A DNA stretch of 64,000 nt from Streptomyces sp. A0642 (GTDB lineage: Bacteria > Actinomycetota > Actinomycetes > Streptomycetales > Streptomycetaceae). The stretch lies in the NCBI RefSeq assembly GCF_004795105.1, contig NZ_SSBL01000028.1, positions 19,692 to 83,691 of the forward strand, written 5' to 3'. Each line of letters opens with the position of its first letter. The first letter of the stretch is position 1. The notes under the pieces are model-generated. The model made no database searches and had not been told where the DNA came from. It was given only the letters and a program-made list of their open reading frames with translations. The position numbers were made by a program, and so were the translations under genes. Of the stretch, positions 45,855-54,459 are shown one piece after another.

Positions 45855-47030
45855 ATGACGTCTGTGCAGCCTCCCGCAGCCGAACTCTCCGCCGACCAGG
45901 CCCGCAGGATCGCGCTGCGCGCCCAGGGCTTCCTCGGCGCCCCGAACCGCCGGGCCGGCGTGCCCGGGGTGCTGCGGCACCTGGGCGCCGTCCAGCTCGA
46001 CACGATCTCGGTGCTCGCGCGGTCGCACGAACTGATTCCGTACGCACGCCTGGGCATGATCGGCCGGCAACGGGTCGAGGAGGCGTACTGGTCGGGTGGC
46101 CGCGCCTTCGAGTACTGGTCGCACGCGGCCTGCATCCTGCCGGTCGAGGAGTGGCCGCACTTCGCGTTCCGCCGCCGCGCCTACCGCGCGCGCCCGCAGT
46201 GGCATCACGATCTGCCGGACGGCGCCTACGAGACCGTCATCAAGCAGCTGCGGGCCGAGGGCCCGCTGACGGCGACGGAACTGGGCGGCGCGAAGAACGG
46301 CGGCGAGTGGTGGGACTGGTCCGCCTCGAAGGTGGCCGTCGAACGGGCGTTGATGTACGGCGAGGTGGTGTGCACCGAGCGGCGCGGCTGGAAGCGGGTC
46401 TACGACCTCGCGGAGCGCGCCCTGCCCGACGCCGTGCTGCACGACGATCTGGACGACGCGGAGTGCCTGCGCCGGCTGGTGGCGCTCGCGGGGAAGTCCC
46501 TGGGAGTCGGCACCCGCGCGGACATCGCCGACTACCACCGCCTCAAGGGCGAGCAGTTCGACGCCGTGGTGGCGGACTCCGGCCTGGTGCCGGTGACCGT
46601 GGAGGGCTGGGCGAAGCCGGCCTGGGCCGACCCGGAGGCCCTGGCCACCGAGCCGCGCGGACGCCACCGCACCACGCTGCTGTCGCCGTTCGACTCGCTG
46701 GTCTGGGAGCGGGCTCGGACGGAGCGGATCTTCGACTTCACCCACCGCCTGGAGGCCTACGTACCCAAGCCCAAGCGGATCCACGGCTACTTCGCCATGC
46801 CGCTCCTGGCGGGCGGCAGGCTGCAGGGCCGCGTCGACCCCGCCCGCGAAGGCACCACGCTGGTCGCCCGGCAGGTCTCCCTGGCCGGCGCGAAGGCCGT
46901 GGCGCCGATGGCGCAGGCGCTGGTGGAGGCCGCCTCCTGGGTCGGCTGCACGGACGTCCGGCTGGAACGGGTGGACGCACCGGAGCTGCGTGAGCCGCTC
47001 ACCCGGGCGATCGCGCACGCCCTGGCGTGA
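45855..47030 (+). CDS. YcaQ/AlkX-type winged-helix DNA glycosylase
   Basis: 391 residues from the ATG at 45855. It is a member of the HTH_42 (YcaQ/AlkZ) family: repeated winged helices, with WSHAACILPVE and the C-terminal FDSLVWERARTERIFDF and VPKPKRIHGYFAMPLL blocks. The catalytic pair is Q47-L48-D49 in LGAVQLDTISVL: Q-x-D marks the YcaQ/AlkX branch, which removes alkylated purines and DNA interstrand crosslinks, rather than the Q-x-Q of AlkZ toxin-resistance enzymes. Probably general alkylation repair. Convergent with the response-regulator gene, 28 nt away. Confidence 0.88.
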   Translation: MTSVQPPAAELSADQARRIALRAQGFLGAPNRRAGVPGVLRHLGAVQLDTISVLARSHELIPYARLGMIGRQRVEEAYWSGGRAFEYWSHAACILPVEEWPHFAFRRRAYRARPQWHHDLPDGAYETVIKQLRAEGPLTATELGGAKNGGEWWDWSASKVAVERALMYGEVVCTERRGWKRVYDLAERALPDAVLHDDLDDAECLRRLVALAGKSLGVGTRADIADYHRLKGEQFDAVVADSGLVPVTVEGWAKPAWADPEALATEPRGRHRTTLLSPFDSLVWERARTERIFDFTHRLEAYVPKPKRIHGYFAMPLLAGGRLQGRVDPAREGTTLVARQVSLAGAKAVAPMAQALVEAASWVGCTDVRLERVDAPELREPLTRAIAHALA

Positions 47031-47058
47031 GCACCCCCGGGCAGGGGGCCCGGACCGG

Positions 47059-47814
47059 TCATCGGATCTCGAGGATCTTCTCCCGCATGGCGTAGACCAC
47101 GGCTTCCATCCGGGAGTGCAGCTGGAGCTTCTCCAGAATGTTGCGGACGTGGTTCTTCACGGTGTTCTCGGAAATGAAGAGTTCCTTCGCAATATCCCGA
47201 TTGTTCATGCCCGTGGCAACGAGTTTGAGGACTTCGAGCTCGCGTTCCGTGAGCCGGGGCGCCGGAACCAGCCGGCGCTCGTCGGTCCGCTGGATCATCG
47301 ACTTGAACTCGGTGAGCAGCTTGGACGCCATGGACGGGCTGATCTGGGACTGCCCGTCGGCGACCGCCCGAATCGCGGTGGCGACCTCGTCCGTGGAGAT
47401 CTCCTTGAGGAGATACCCGGTGGCGCCCGCCTTGATCGCCTCGTAGAGATCCGCTTCCTCGTCGCTGATCGTCAGCATGATGATCTTCGCGCTGGGGGCC
47501 ACCTCCTTGATGGAGGTGCAGGCCTCGATGCCGCCCCGCTTGGGCATGCGCACGTCCATCAGGACGATGTCGGGAAGCAGGTCGGCCGCCTTGTCGACCG
47601 CCTCCGCGCCGTCCCCCGCCTCGCCGACGACCTGGATGTCCTCCTCCTGGGCGAGGACGATCTCCAGTCCTCTGCGGAACAGGGCGTGGTCATCGACCAC
47701 GAGGACTCGGATCGGTTCCTTGCGGGAACCGCTGTCGTCGTCCGCGCCGGTAAGGCCACCGCCGACGTCATCGGCATCATTCGCCTCGCGCATGGGCCCG
47801 AAGGTGTCCGCCAT
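47059..47814 (-). CDS. Orphan NarL/LuxR-type response regulator
   Basis: 251 residues. An acidic 32-residue extension precedes the receiver (VLVVDDHALFRRGLE; phosphorylation site Asp87 in VLMDVRMPKRGG; switch Thr and LKE present). A LuxR helix-turn-helix covers about 187-245 (RLTERELEVLKLVATGMNNRDIAKELFISENTVKNHVRNIL). No histidine kinase gene adjoins it. A near-palindrome lies 38 nt upstream of the start. Target genes unknown; the hpf gene lies upstream on the same strand. Confidence 0.93.
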   Translation of the reverse strand: MADTFGPMREANDADDVGGGLTGADDDSGSRKEPIRVLVVDDHALFRRGLEIVLAQEEDIQVVGEAGDGAEAVDKAADLLPDIVLMDVRMPKRGGIEACTSIKEVAPSAKIIMLTISDEEADLYEAIKAGATGYLLKEISTDEVATAIRAVADGQSQISPSMASKLLTEFKSMIQRTDERRLVPAPRLTERELEVLKLVATGMNNRDIAKELFISENTVKNHVRNILEKLQLHSRMEAVVYAMREKILEIR

Positions 47815-47851
47815 CGTTCCTCCCCCTGAAGGCCGCCGGCCTGAAGTTCAC

Positions 47852-47872
47852 AACTGTCGGCCAACGGCAGTT
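47852..47872. promoter_or_regulatory. Near-palindrome upstream of the orphan response regulator
   Basis: Arms AACTG (47852-47856) and CAGTT (47868-47872), with inner CG/CG pairs around GCCAA; 38 nt upstream of the start codon. A possible autoregulatory site, as LuxR-type regulators bind short inverted repeats. Confidence 0.4.
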
Positions 47873-47948
47873 CGCAGAGCACCGATTGGCCTGGGCCGCC
47901 ATGATTTCATGCCTGGACGTCGGAACGGTGATCCCGCGCTCGCGCCCG

Positions 47949-47985
47949 GGTGCCCCTGGGGGCGCACAGGCGCTCCAGGGGCACC
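47949..47985 (-). terminator. Terminator downstream of hpf
   Basis: Stem GGTGCCCCTGG (47949-47959) with CCAGGGGCACC (47975-47985), 16 nt past the hpf stop on the minus strand; the loop can pair further. Confidence 0.75.
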
Positions 47986-48000
47986 ACGGAAACCGTGGCG

Positions 48001-48690
48001 TCAGCCGCCGAGCGCGCCGCCCGCGCCGCCCGCCTCATCAGCGGCCAGCGGGTCGGTCCTCAAGTGGATGACACCGTAGTCGTAGGCATGCCGCCGGTAG
48101 ACGACACTTGGTTCCTTCGTGTCGGAGTCGACGAACAGATAGAAGTCGTGACCGACCAGCTCCATCTCGTAGAGCGCCTGATCGAGCGACATGGGTGCCG
48201 CGACGTGCGTCTTCTCCCGCATCACCAGCGGTCCTTCGCCCTGTACCTCGAGCGAGCCGATCATGGTGGTGGGCACGGGCTGGGGCGCTTCGTCGGCGAT
48301 CAGCTCGCCGTCGCCGTTGAACGACGCCGCGTCCGGCACCATTTCCCCGACCTCCGCAGCGGGGATGCGACCTGTGCCGCGGCGGCTGTAGCGCTTGTCG
48401 TGCTGCTTGCGCAGCCGCGCCTCCAGCTTGCCCGTCGCCAGGTCCAGCGCTGCGTACGGGTCGCCTGCGGCCGCTTCTGCCCTGATGACCGGCCCACGCG
48501 AGCGGAGCGTGATCTCCACCCGGTCCGAGCGGTCCGCCTGACGAGGATTCGGCTCCTTGGACACCTCCACGTCGAGGCTGATCACCTTGCCGTCGAACTT
48601 CTGGATCTTGTCCAGCTTCAGCTTCTCGGCCACGTGCTTGCGGAACCGCTCGGGCACCTCGGTCTTGCGGCCCTTGACGACGATGTCCAC
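48001..48690 (-). CDS. hpf: Ribosome hibernation promoting factor, long form
   Basis: 229 residues from the GTG at 48688-48690 (CGGAG six nt upstream). N-terminal S30AE domain about 1-100 (MDIVVKGRKTEVPERFRKHV, YAALDLATGKLEARLRKQHD) and a C-terminal domain about 165-215 (MSLDQALYEMELVGHDFYLFVDSDTKEPSVVYRRHAYDYGVIHL) that pairs two ribosomes into inactive 100S particles. Used in stationary phase and stress. A Gly/Ala tail follows. It is preceded by a small gene (48719-48898) and comF. Confidence 0.96.
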   Translation of the reverse strand: MDIVVKGRKTEVPERFRKHVAEKLKLDKIQKFDGKVISLDVEVSKEPNPRQADRSDRVEITLRSRGPVIRAEAAAGDPYAALDLATGKLEARLRKQHDKRYSRRGTGRIPAAEVGEMVPDAASFNGDGELIADEAPQPVPTTMIGSLEVQGEGPLVMREKTHVAAPMSLDQALYEMELVGHDFYLFVDSDTKEPSVVYRRHAYDYGVIHLRTDPLAADEAGGAGGALGG

Positions 48691-48718
48691 GCAGAACTCC
48701 GTTCCCGGATCACTCCGC

Positions 48719-48898
48719 TCAGTGGCGGAGCATCTCCCTTTTGCACCAGGCCCCGGTGTTGACCGGAGCCGCGGACTCGGTGACTTCCACCTCCTCCTCC
48801 CCCATCGGCAGGGTCTCCACCCCACCGAATTCCCGGATTCCGAACTTCACTGTGTTGCCTGCCCGAAACCTGGTGGTGCATTCGTCGAGGGCCGGCAT
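48719..48898 (-). CDS. Probable small protein of unknown function, upstream of hpf
   Basis: A 59-codon frame: ATG at 48896-48898, TGA at 48719-48721, with AGGA seven nt before the start. The product is acidic in the middle (MGEEEVEVTE), begins MPALDECTTRFRAGN, has two Cys (7 and about 53) and ends CKREMLRH. Third positions are about three quarters G/C, as in real genes here. It occupies most of the 321-bp gap between comF and hpf and ends 28 nt before hpf. No family recognised. It could alternatively be a chance frame in hpf's leader. Confidence 0.55.
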   Translation of the reverse strand: MPALDECTTRFRAGNTVKFGIREFGGVETLPMGEEEVEVTESAAPVNTGAWCKREMLRH

Positions 48899-49011
48899 TC
48901 ACCATTCCTCACAACCGAACATAGCCTGCCGGGACGGATGTCGGCACCCGCTACTCGCACGTACCTCCGTTCAGGCCCTTTTACCCGCTCACCACCTGCA
49001 ACGATGCAAGT

Positions 49012-49740
49012 TCAGTTCGGGTTCCGGTTTATTTCGAAGGCGGAAGGAGATGCTGCGACGACGGCCGCGTGACGCGCCCCGGGACCGGCCCTCCCCCACC
49101 CGCCGGCCGCTTCGACCGCCCGTGCCGCTTCGGCCAGCGAGGCGCCCGTCGTCAACAGGTCGTCCACCAGCACCACCCGTCCGGTGGCGAGCAGCCGCCC
49201 GCCCCCGGCCACGACCCCCAGCGCCCCCGCGAGGTTCGCCCCCCGCTCCTGGGCTCCGAGCCCCGACTGATCAGCCACCGGACGCCGCTGGCGCAGCACA
49301 CCGGCCACCCGTGCGGGAGTGCCCGTGCGCCGCAGTTCGGCGGCGGCCGCCAGGGCCATACGGCGGGCCGGGTCGTGCCCGCGCGCCGCGACGGCCCGCC
49401 GCGCCGACGGAACGGGTACCAGCAGCAGGGGCCCCTCCTCCGGCGATGCCCCCGCCCCGGCCCTCACCGCACCCGCCAGCGCCCTTCCGGCGGCCCCGGC
49501 CAGGCCGAGTACACCCCGCTCCTTGTGGGCCAGCAGCACAGCGCGTACCGCGTTCGCGTAGCCGGCGGCCGCGTGCACGACGGGCAGCCCGACGGGTTCC
49601 GGATCGGGTCTCACCCGGCGCGGCGCACCGCCGTGCAACTGGGCGGCGCACTCCTCGCACAGCTCGGTCCGCGGCCGGCCGCAGCCTCCGCAGTCCACCG
49701 GCAGGACCAGTCCGGCGATCTCCCGCCACCACCCGCGCAT
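49012..49740 (-). CDS. comF: ComF family phosphoribosyltransferase-like protein
   Basis: 242 residues. Zinc-finger start CGGCGRPRTELCEEC near 17-31, then a type I phosphoribosyltransferase fold with the PRPP loop VVLVDDLLTTGASLAEA. ComF is needed for DNA uptake in competent bacteria, but the family is widespread without competence; in streptomycetes its role is unknown. It lies downstream of lpqB on the same strand across a short tandem-repeat spacer. Confidence 0.9.
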   Translation of the reverse strand: MRGWWREIAGLVLPVDCGGCGRPRTELCEECAAQLHGGAPRRVRPDPEPVGLPVVHAAAGYANAVRAVLLAHKERGVLGLAGAAGRALAGAVRAGAGASPEEGPLLLVPVPSARRAVAARGHDPARRMALAAAAELRRTGTPARVAGVLRQRRPVADQSGLGAQERGANLAGALGVVAGGGRLLATGRVVLVDDLLTTGASLAEAARAVEAAGGWGRAGPGARHAAVVAASPSAFEINRNPN

Positions 49741-49820
49741 GGCTCCACTGTGCCCGTGCCGGGACAGCCGGGGCCACCCCTGTGGACAACCCCCCGGCCG
49801 CCGCGGGACACCGTCCGTCC

Positions 49821-49890
49821 GCCGGTGTCCGCCGGTCTCAGCCGGTGTCCGCCGGTCACAACCGGTGTCCGCCGGTCTCCGCCGGTCTCA
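49821..49890. repeat. Seven 10-bp tandem units spanning the lpqB stop codon
   Basis: Units of the form GCCGGTSTCN: GCCGGTGTCC, GCCGGTCTCA, GCCGGTGTCC, GCCGGTCACA, ACCGGTGTCC, GCCGGTCTCC, GCCGGTCTCA, arranged partly as 20-bp pairs. The last unit contains the lpqB TGA (49888-49890). A likely slippage-prone spacer between lpqB and comF. Confidence 0.85.
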
Positions 49891-51753
49891 GCCGGGGTAG
49901 ACCAGCGCGGAGCCTTCCTTCAGCACGGTCTGCCAGTTGTCGCCGGGCAGCAGTTTCACTATCCCGTCGCCGACCGTGTCCGCCATGAGCGGCAGGTGTT
50001 CGTCGTCCGCCGCCGCTATGGCCCGCACCTGGTTGACCCCGGGGAGCACGCCCGAGGAGGGTGTGGAACCGTCCGCCTGCACGTAGCGGACCTGCTGCAC
50101 GCCTCCCTCTTCCTTGCCGACCACCACGAGACGGCTGCCGCCCGACCACGACATCGCGGTCACATCGGCAAGCTGCGGGGCGGCCTGCCGCAGGTCCACC
50201 ACGGAGACCTGTTCCTCGCCCTGCGGGCCCTGCCGCTCGATCCGGCCGATCTTCAGCGTCGTCCGGCCGTCCCGGGTGAGCAGCAGCGCGATGCGCACGC
50301 CGTCCGAGGAAAGGCGCAGTGCCGTGATCCGGCTGCCGTCCACGAGCGGGACGCTGACCTCCTGGGGTTCGCCGGTGCCCGCGGCCAGTCGCAGCAGTCG
50401 CGAGTGGTCCGGGTCGCGGTCGGCGACCCAGAGGTCGCCCCGGCTGTCCCAGCTCGGCGCCGTCAGGCGGTCTCCGGCCTTCGGGGCCTTGCTGGTCACC
50501 GCCGGCGGCGGAAGCTCCCCTGCGGTGGCGATGGAGGCGACATAGAGCGCGTCCCTGCGCTGCGAGAGCGCTGCCGCCGACTGCTCGTCCCGGGCCACGC
50601 CGACCGCGCTCACTCGCAGCGGACCGCTGCCGAAGGGACCGGCGACCGGGGCCGGCTCCCCACTGCCCCGGGTGCTGCCCGGAATGCGCTCCACGTGCCC
50701 CTTGGCATCGACGAAGTACTGGCTGTCGGGGCCGCCGGACGAGCCGTCCGGGGCGTACTCCTCGGCCTGGTCCGCTCCCAGCACACACAGCGCCGACCCG
50801 TCGGAACGCTGGAGCTCGACCTGCTCGACGCGTGCGGACGTCAGGTCCCGGAGGGTGAACAGCACCTGCGAGGCCATCATCCGGCAGACGCGCTGTCCGG
50901 CCCCGTCGGCCTTCTTGTTGAGCGGGACCTTCAGCACGTTGCGGTCGTCGGGGGTCAGGGACGTGACGCCCTTCCGCAGCCCGGTTCCCGGGAGGAAGCG
51001 GGACGCGACCACCGGTCGCAGCCAGTCCGTCGGCCCCCTCAGGAGGCTGCGGACGGCCTGTGTCACGGTGTCCATGCCGGTGGCCGGATCGGTCCGGTTA
51101 CGGATGTAGACGGGGTCGGCCACCAGCGTGGACTGCGCCTCGCTCCGCCCCGTGGCGAAGTAGAACTTGTTGACGGAACGGTAGAGGCGCTTGAAGTCCG
51201 ACTGCCCCAGCACCAGGCCGTCCGGCACGAGGTCGATGCGCCACTGCTTGCCGTCCGGGCCGTTCTGCCGCACCAGGTGCAGGGTGCGGGAGTAGTCCGC
51301 CGGGGCGAGCGGCTGGTAGGCGTTCTGGTCGTCGACCGTCGCCACCTTCTCGCCGGTCAGGGTGAAGCTGACCTCGTTGGTGCTGCGGTCGCTCTCATGG
51401 ACGGGCCGGTCGCTGCGGTTCGGGGCCTTGGCCAGAACCGTGGTGAGCGCGCCGGGCTTCCAGTTCCTCGACGCCTCCTTGGTGAGGTACTCGCGCGTCG
51501 TCCGGAAATCGGAGTCGTCGCTGGTCATCGACTCCAGGAAGCCGTCCACCACCTCGTTCGGAGTGGCGCCGTCACGTGGAGCGACCGCGTACACCTGCAC
51601 CTGCGAGTCACCGGGCTGCGAGGCGTCCACCGCCTTGACGTCCCCGGTGACGGGCATCGAGCCGCACGCGGACAGCAGCACGGCGCCGCATCCGAACAGC
51701 ACGGTCGCCCCCGCCGCACGTCCACGGCCGCCCTGACGACGGTCAGTGCCCAC
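49888..51753 (-). CDS. lpqB: Lipoprotein LpqB
   Basis: 621 residues from the GTG at 51751-51753, which overlaps the mtrB end by 11 nt. Lipobox LLSACG near 24-29, then a GerMN-type domain (about 190-300: LVADPVYIRNRTDPATGMDTVTQAVRSLLRGPT) and a C-terminal beta-propeller-like region. LpqB sits on the outer face of the membrane and modulates the MtrB sensor. The mtrA-mtrB-lpqB order is an actinobacterial hallmark. Confidence 0.95.
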   Translation of the reverse strand: MGTDRRQGGRGRAAGATVLFGCGAVLLSACGSMPVTGDVKAVDASQPGDSQVQVYAVAPRDGATPNEVVDGFLESMTSDDSDFRTTREYLTKEASRNWKPGALTTVLAKAPNRSDRPVHESDRSTNEVSFTLTGEKVATVDDQNAYQPLAPADYSRTLHLVRQNGPDGKQWRIDLVPDGLVLGQSDFKRLYRSVNKFYFATGRSEAQSTLVADPVYIRNRTDPATGMDTVTQAVRSLLRGPTDWLRPVVASRFLPGTGLRKGVTSLTPDDRNVLKVPLNKKADGAGQRVCRMMASQVLFTLRDLTSARVEQVELQRSDGSALCVLGADQAEEYAPDGSSGGPDSQYFVDAKGHVERIPGSTRGSGEPAPVAGPFGSGPLRVSAVGVARDEQSAAALSQRRDALYVASIATAGELPPPAVTSKAPKAGDRLTAPSWDSRGDLWVADRDPDHSRLLRLAAGTGEPQEVSVPLVDGSRITALRLSSDGVRIALLLTRDGRTTLKIGRIERQGPQGEEQVSVVDLRQAAPQLADVTAMSWSGGSRLVVVGKEEGGVQQVRYVQADGSTPSSGVLPGVNQVRAIAAADDEHLPLMADTVGDGIVKLLPGDNWQTVLKEGSALVYPG

Positions 51754-53764
51754 GAGTCGTGTCCTCCCGCCCCGGTTCCTGCCCCGGGAAGTCGTTGTGA
51801 CGGTCCGGGCGGTCCCCCGCGGGACGCGGCACCACACGGGCGCCGTTGCCCGGGAGGGCCGCCGGATGCACCGAGGCCGGTGCGGTCCGGCCCGGCATCG
51901 GGGCGCGGGCCGGTACGGACAGTGCCCCCCGGTCGGTGGCCGCCTGCGAAGGCACCGCCACCAGCCTGTGCTCACTGCCCTGGCCGGGAGCGGGCACCGC
52001 CCGCTCCCGGTTCTCACGGTTGCGCCGCGAATCCTCCGGCTCCAGCGGTATCGGCGAACCGCGCAGCGGCTCGTCCGCGGTACGCGGGAGCGTCAGCCGG
52101 AACTGCGAACCCCCGCCGGGTTCGCCCCAGGCCTGGAGCCAGCCGCCGTGCAGCCGCGCGTCCTCGACGGCGATGGAGAGTCCGAGTCCGGTGCCTCCGG
52201 TCGTCCTGGCCCGGGCCGGGTCGGCACGCCAGAAGCGGTTGAACACCCGGGTCGCCTCGCCGGGCTTCAGCCCCACGCCGTAGTCCCGGACGGCGACGGC
52301 GACCGCTCCGCCGGCCACCCCGAGCCGCACCACGACATCGCGTCCTTCGCCGTGCTCGACGGCGTTGACGACCAGGTTGCGCAGGACCCTCTCGACGCGT
52401 CGCCCGTCGGCCTCGGCGATCACCGGCTGCTCGTCGCCGACCACCCGGATCCGGGTGCCCTTGCGCTCGGCCAGCGGCTCGGCGCCACCGATCACCCGGC
52501 GCACGACCTGCCGCAGGTCTATCGGCTCCGCCTCCAGCGCCGCGGCGCCGGCATCGAACCGGCTGATCTCCAGCAGATCGGACAGCAGGGACTCGAAGCG
52601 GTCGAGCTGGTCCCCGAGGAGTTCCGCGGAACGGGCCGTGACCGGGTCGAAGTCGACGCGCGCCTCGTGGATGACGTCGGCGGCCATCCGGACGGTCGTC
52701 AGGGGCGTCCGCAGCTCGTGCGAGACGTCCGAGACGAAGCGCCGCTGCATGCGGGAGAGCTCCTCCAGCTGCTGGATCTTGAGCTGGAGGTTCTGCGCCA
52801 TCTTGTTGAAGGCCTCACCGAGCCGGGCGATGTCGTCCTCGCCGGTGACCTTCATCCGCTCCTGGAGCCGGCCGGCCGAGAGCCGTTCGGCGATCCCCGC
52901 CGCCATGCGGACGGGCGTGACGACCTGGCGCACCACGAACCACGCGATGGCCCCGAGCAGCACGACCACGAACAGCCCCGCGGTCGCCAGCGTGCCCCTG
53001 ACCAGCGTCAGGGACTTCTCCTCCTGGGTCAGCGGGAAGACGTAGTACAGCTGGTACGGATTGCGGTCGATGTCGTAGAGCCGCTTGCCCACGATGAGAC
53101 CGGGCTGCGCTTCGTGCCCGTTCGCGTACTTGATCTGGGAGTACGTCTGAAAGGCGCCCGGGCCCTTGTTCACCGACTCGCGCAGCTTCTGCGGAATGCT
53201 CGCTGCCTCGACGCTGCCCGAGCCGCGGGGCGCACGTGACCCCTCGTCGGCGCTGAGCGCCACCACGTTGAAGGCGTTCTTCCCACCACTGGCGAGCTGG
53301 TCGACGAGCTCGGTGCGCCAGGAGTTGTTGGCCGTCGTGCCGTCCGCCGCGTCACCGCCCTGGCTGCCGGGGCCGATCGGCGCGACCGCCTTCTCCTGGG
53401 CGGCCGCGAAGCCTCCCGCGGCCTGTGTCTGGGCGGCCTTGCCCTTCGCCTCGAGCAGACCGTTGCGCACCTGCCCGATCACGACGAGGCCGAGCAGCAG
53501 CACCACACCGAGCGACATCAGGAGGGTGCCGGCGACGACCCGTAGCTGGAGGTTGCGCCGCCACAGCCGTACGGCAGGCAGCAGCGGACGCCGCACCCAA
53601 CGCATCAGCAGTCGCGGCACCGGCCCGCCGGGCGCCCGGTCCTGGAACAACCGGCCGCCCTGCAGGAAACGCCCCAGCGGCGATGACGTGTGCCCTGAAC
53701 CGGCAGCCCGCTCCGCACGGACTCCCGGCTCCCCGGGCTTCGGAGCAGTGCTACCCAGGGACAT
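51743..53764 (-). CDS. mtrB: Sensor histidine kinase MtrB
   Basis: 673 residues. Membrane segments near 75-97 and 258-279 flank an external sensor domain; then HAMP (about 280-335), HisKA with His349 in VSDVSHELRTPLTT, and HATPase (NLVVNAVEHG, DYGVGLKPGE, GGTGLGLSI). A disordered Arg/Pro-rich C-terminal tail of about 90 residues follows. It phosphorylates MtrA and controls cell-wall, division and development genes. Starts 1 nt after the mtrA stop and overlaps lpqB. Confidence 0.96.
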   Translation of the reverse strand: MSLGSTAPKPGEPGVRAERAAGSGHTSSPLGRFLQGGRLFQDRAPGGPVPRLLMRWVRRPLLPAVRLWRRNLQLRVVAGTLLMSLGVVLLLGLVVIGQVRNGLLEAKGKAAQTQAAGGFAAAQEKAVAPIGPGSQGGDAADGTTANNSWRTELVDQLASGGKNAFNVVALSADEGSRAPRGSGSVEAASIPQKLRESVNKGPGAFQTYSQIKYANGHEAQPGLIVGKRLYDIDRNPYQLYYVFPLTQEEKSLTLVRGTLATAGLFVVVLLGAIAWFVVRQVVTPVRMAAGIAERLSAGRLQERMKVTGEDDIARLGEAFNKMAQNLQLKIQQLEELSRMQRRFVSDVSHELRTPLTTVRMAADVIHEARVDFDPVTARSAELLGDQLDRFESLLSDLLEISRFDAGAAALEAEPIDLRQVVRRVIGGAEPLAERKGTRIRVVGDEQPVIAEADGRRVERVLRNLVVNAVEHGEGRDVVVRLGVAGGAVAVAVRDYGVGLKPGEATRVFNRFWRADPARARTTGGTGLGLSIAVEDARLHGGWLQAWGEPGGGSQFRLTLPRTADEPLRGSPIPLEPEDSRRNRENRERAVPAPGQGSEHRLVAVPSQAATDRGALSVPARAPMPGRTAPASVHPAALPGNGARVVPRPAGDRPDRHNDFPGQEPGREDTTRGH

Positions 53765-53765
53765 G

Positions 53766-54455
53766 TCAGCTCGGCCCGGCCTTGTAACCGACGCCTCGGA
53801 CGGTCACGACGATCTCCGGCCGCTCAGGGTCCTTCTCGACCTTGGAGCGGAGCCGCTGGACATGCACGTTCACCAGGCGCGTGTCGGCGGCGTGGCGGTA
53901 TCCCCAGACCTGCTCGAGGAGCACCTCACGGGTGAAGACCTGCCACGGCTTGCGGGCGAGCGCGACCAGCAGGTCGAACTCCAGCGGGGTCAGGGCGATG
54001 GACTGCCCGTCCCGCTTCACCGAGTGCCCGGCCACATCTATGACGAGGTCCCCGATGGTCAGCTGTTCCGGGGCCGGTTCCTCGGACCTGCGCAAACGTG
54101 CCCTGATCCGGGCAACCAACTCCTTAGGTTTGAACGGCTTGACGATGTAGTCGTCGGCCCCGGACTCCAGGCCCACCACCACGTCAACCGTGTCGCTCTT
54201 GGCAGTGAGCATGACGATCGGCACGCCGGACTCGGCCCTGATCAGCCTGCAGACCTCGATGCCGTCCCTACCGGGCAGCATGAGATCCAGCAGAACCAGG
54301 TCCGGCTTCGCCTCACGAAATGCAGCAAGTGCCTTGTCGCCGTCCGCTACGAACGACGGCTCGAACCCCTCACCACGCAGCACAATCCCGAGCATCTCGG
54401 CGAGTGCGGTGTCGTCGTCGACGACAAGGACGCGTCCCTTCATAAACGACATCAT
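53766..54455 (-). CDS. mtrA: Response regulator MtrA
   Basis: 229 residues if started at the first ATG (54453-54455); a start at the ATG 54441-54443 (MKGRVLVV) is equally typical of the receiver opening. OmpR class: VVDDD acidic pocket, phosphorylation Asp57 in LLDLMLPGRDG, Lys in IVKPFKP, and a winged-helix DNA-binding domain ending VVTVRGVGYKAGPS. It is the master partner of MtrB. The mtnA stop lies 4 nt upstream of the longer start, so its promoter may be inside mtnA. Confidence 0.96.
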   Translation of the reverse strand: MMSFMKGRVLVVDDDTALAEMLGIVLRGEGFEPSFVADGDKALAAFREAKPDLVLLDLMLPGRDGIEVCRLIRAESGVPIVMLTAKSDTVDVVVGLESGADDYIVKPFKPKELVARIRARLRRSEEPAPEQLTIGDLVIDVAGHSVKRDGQSIALTPLEFDLLVALARKPWQVFTREVLLEQVWGYRHAADTRLVNVHVQRLRSKVEKDPERPEIVVTVRGVGYKAGPS

Positions 54456-54459
54456 CCCA

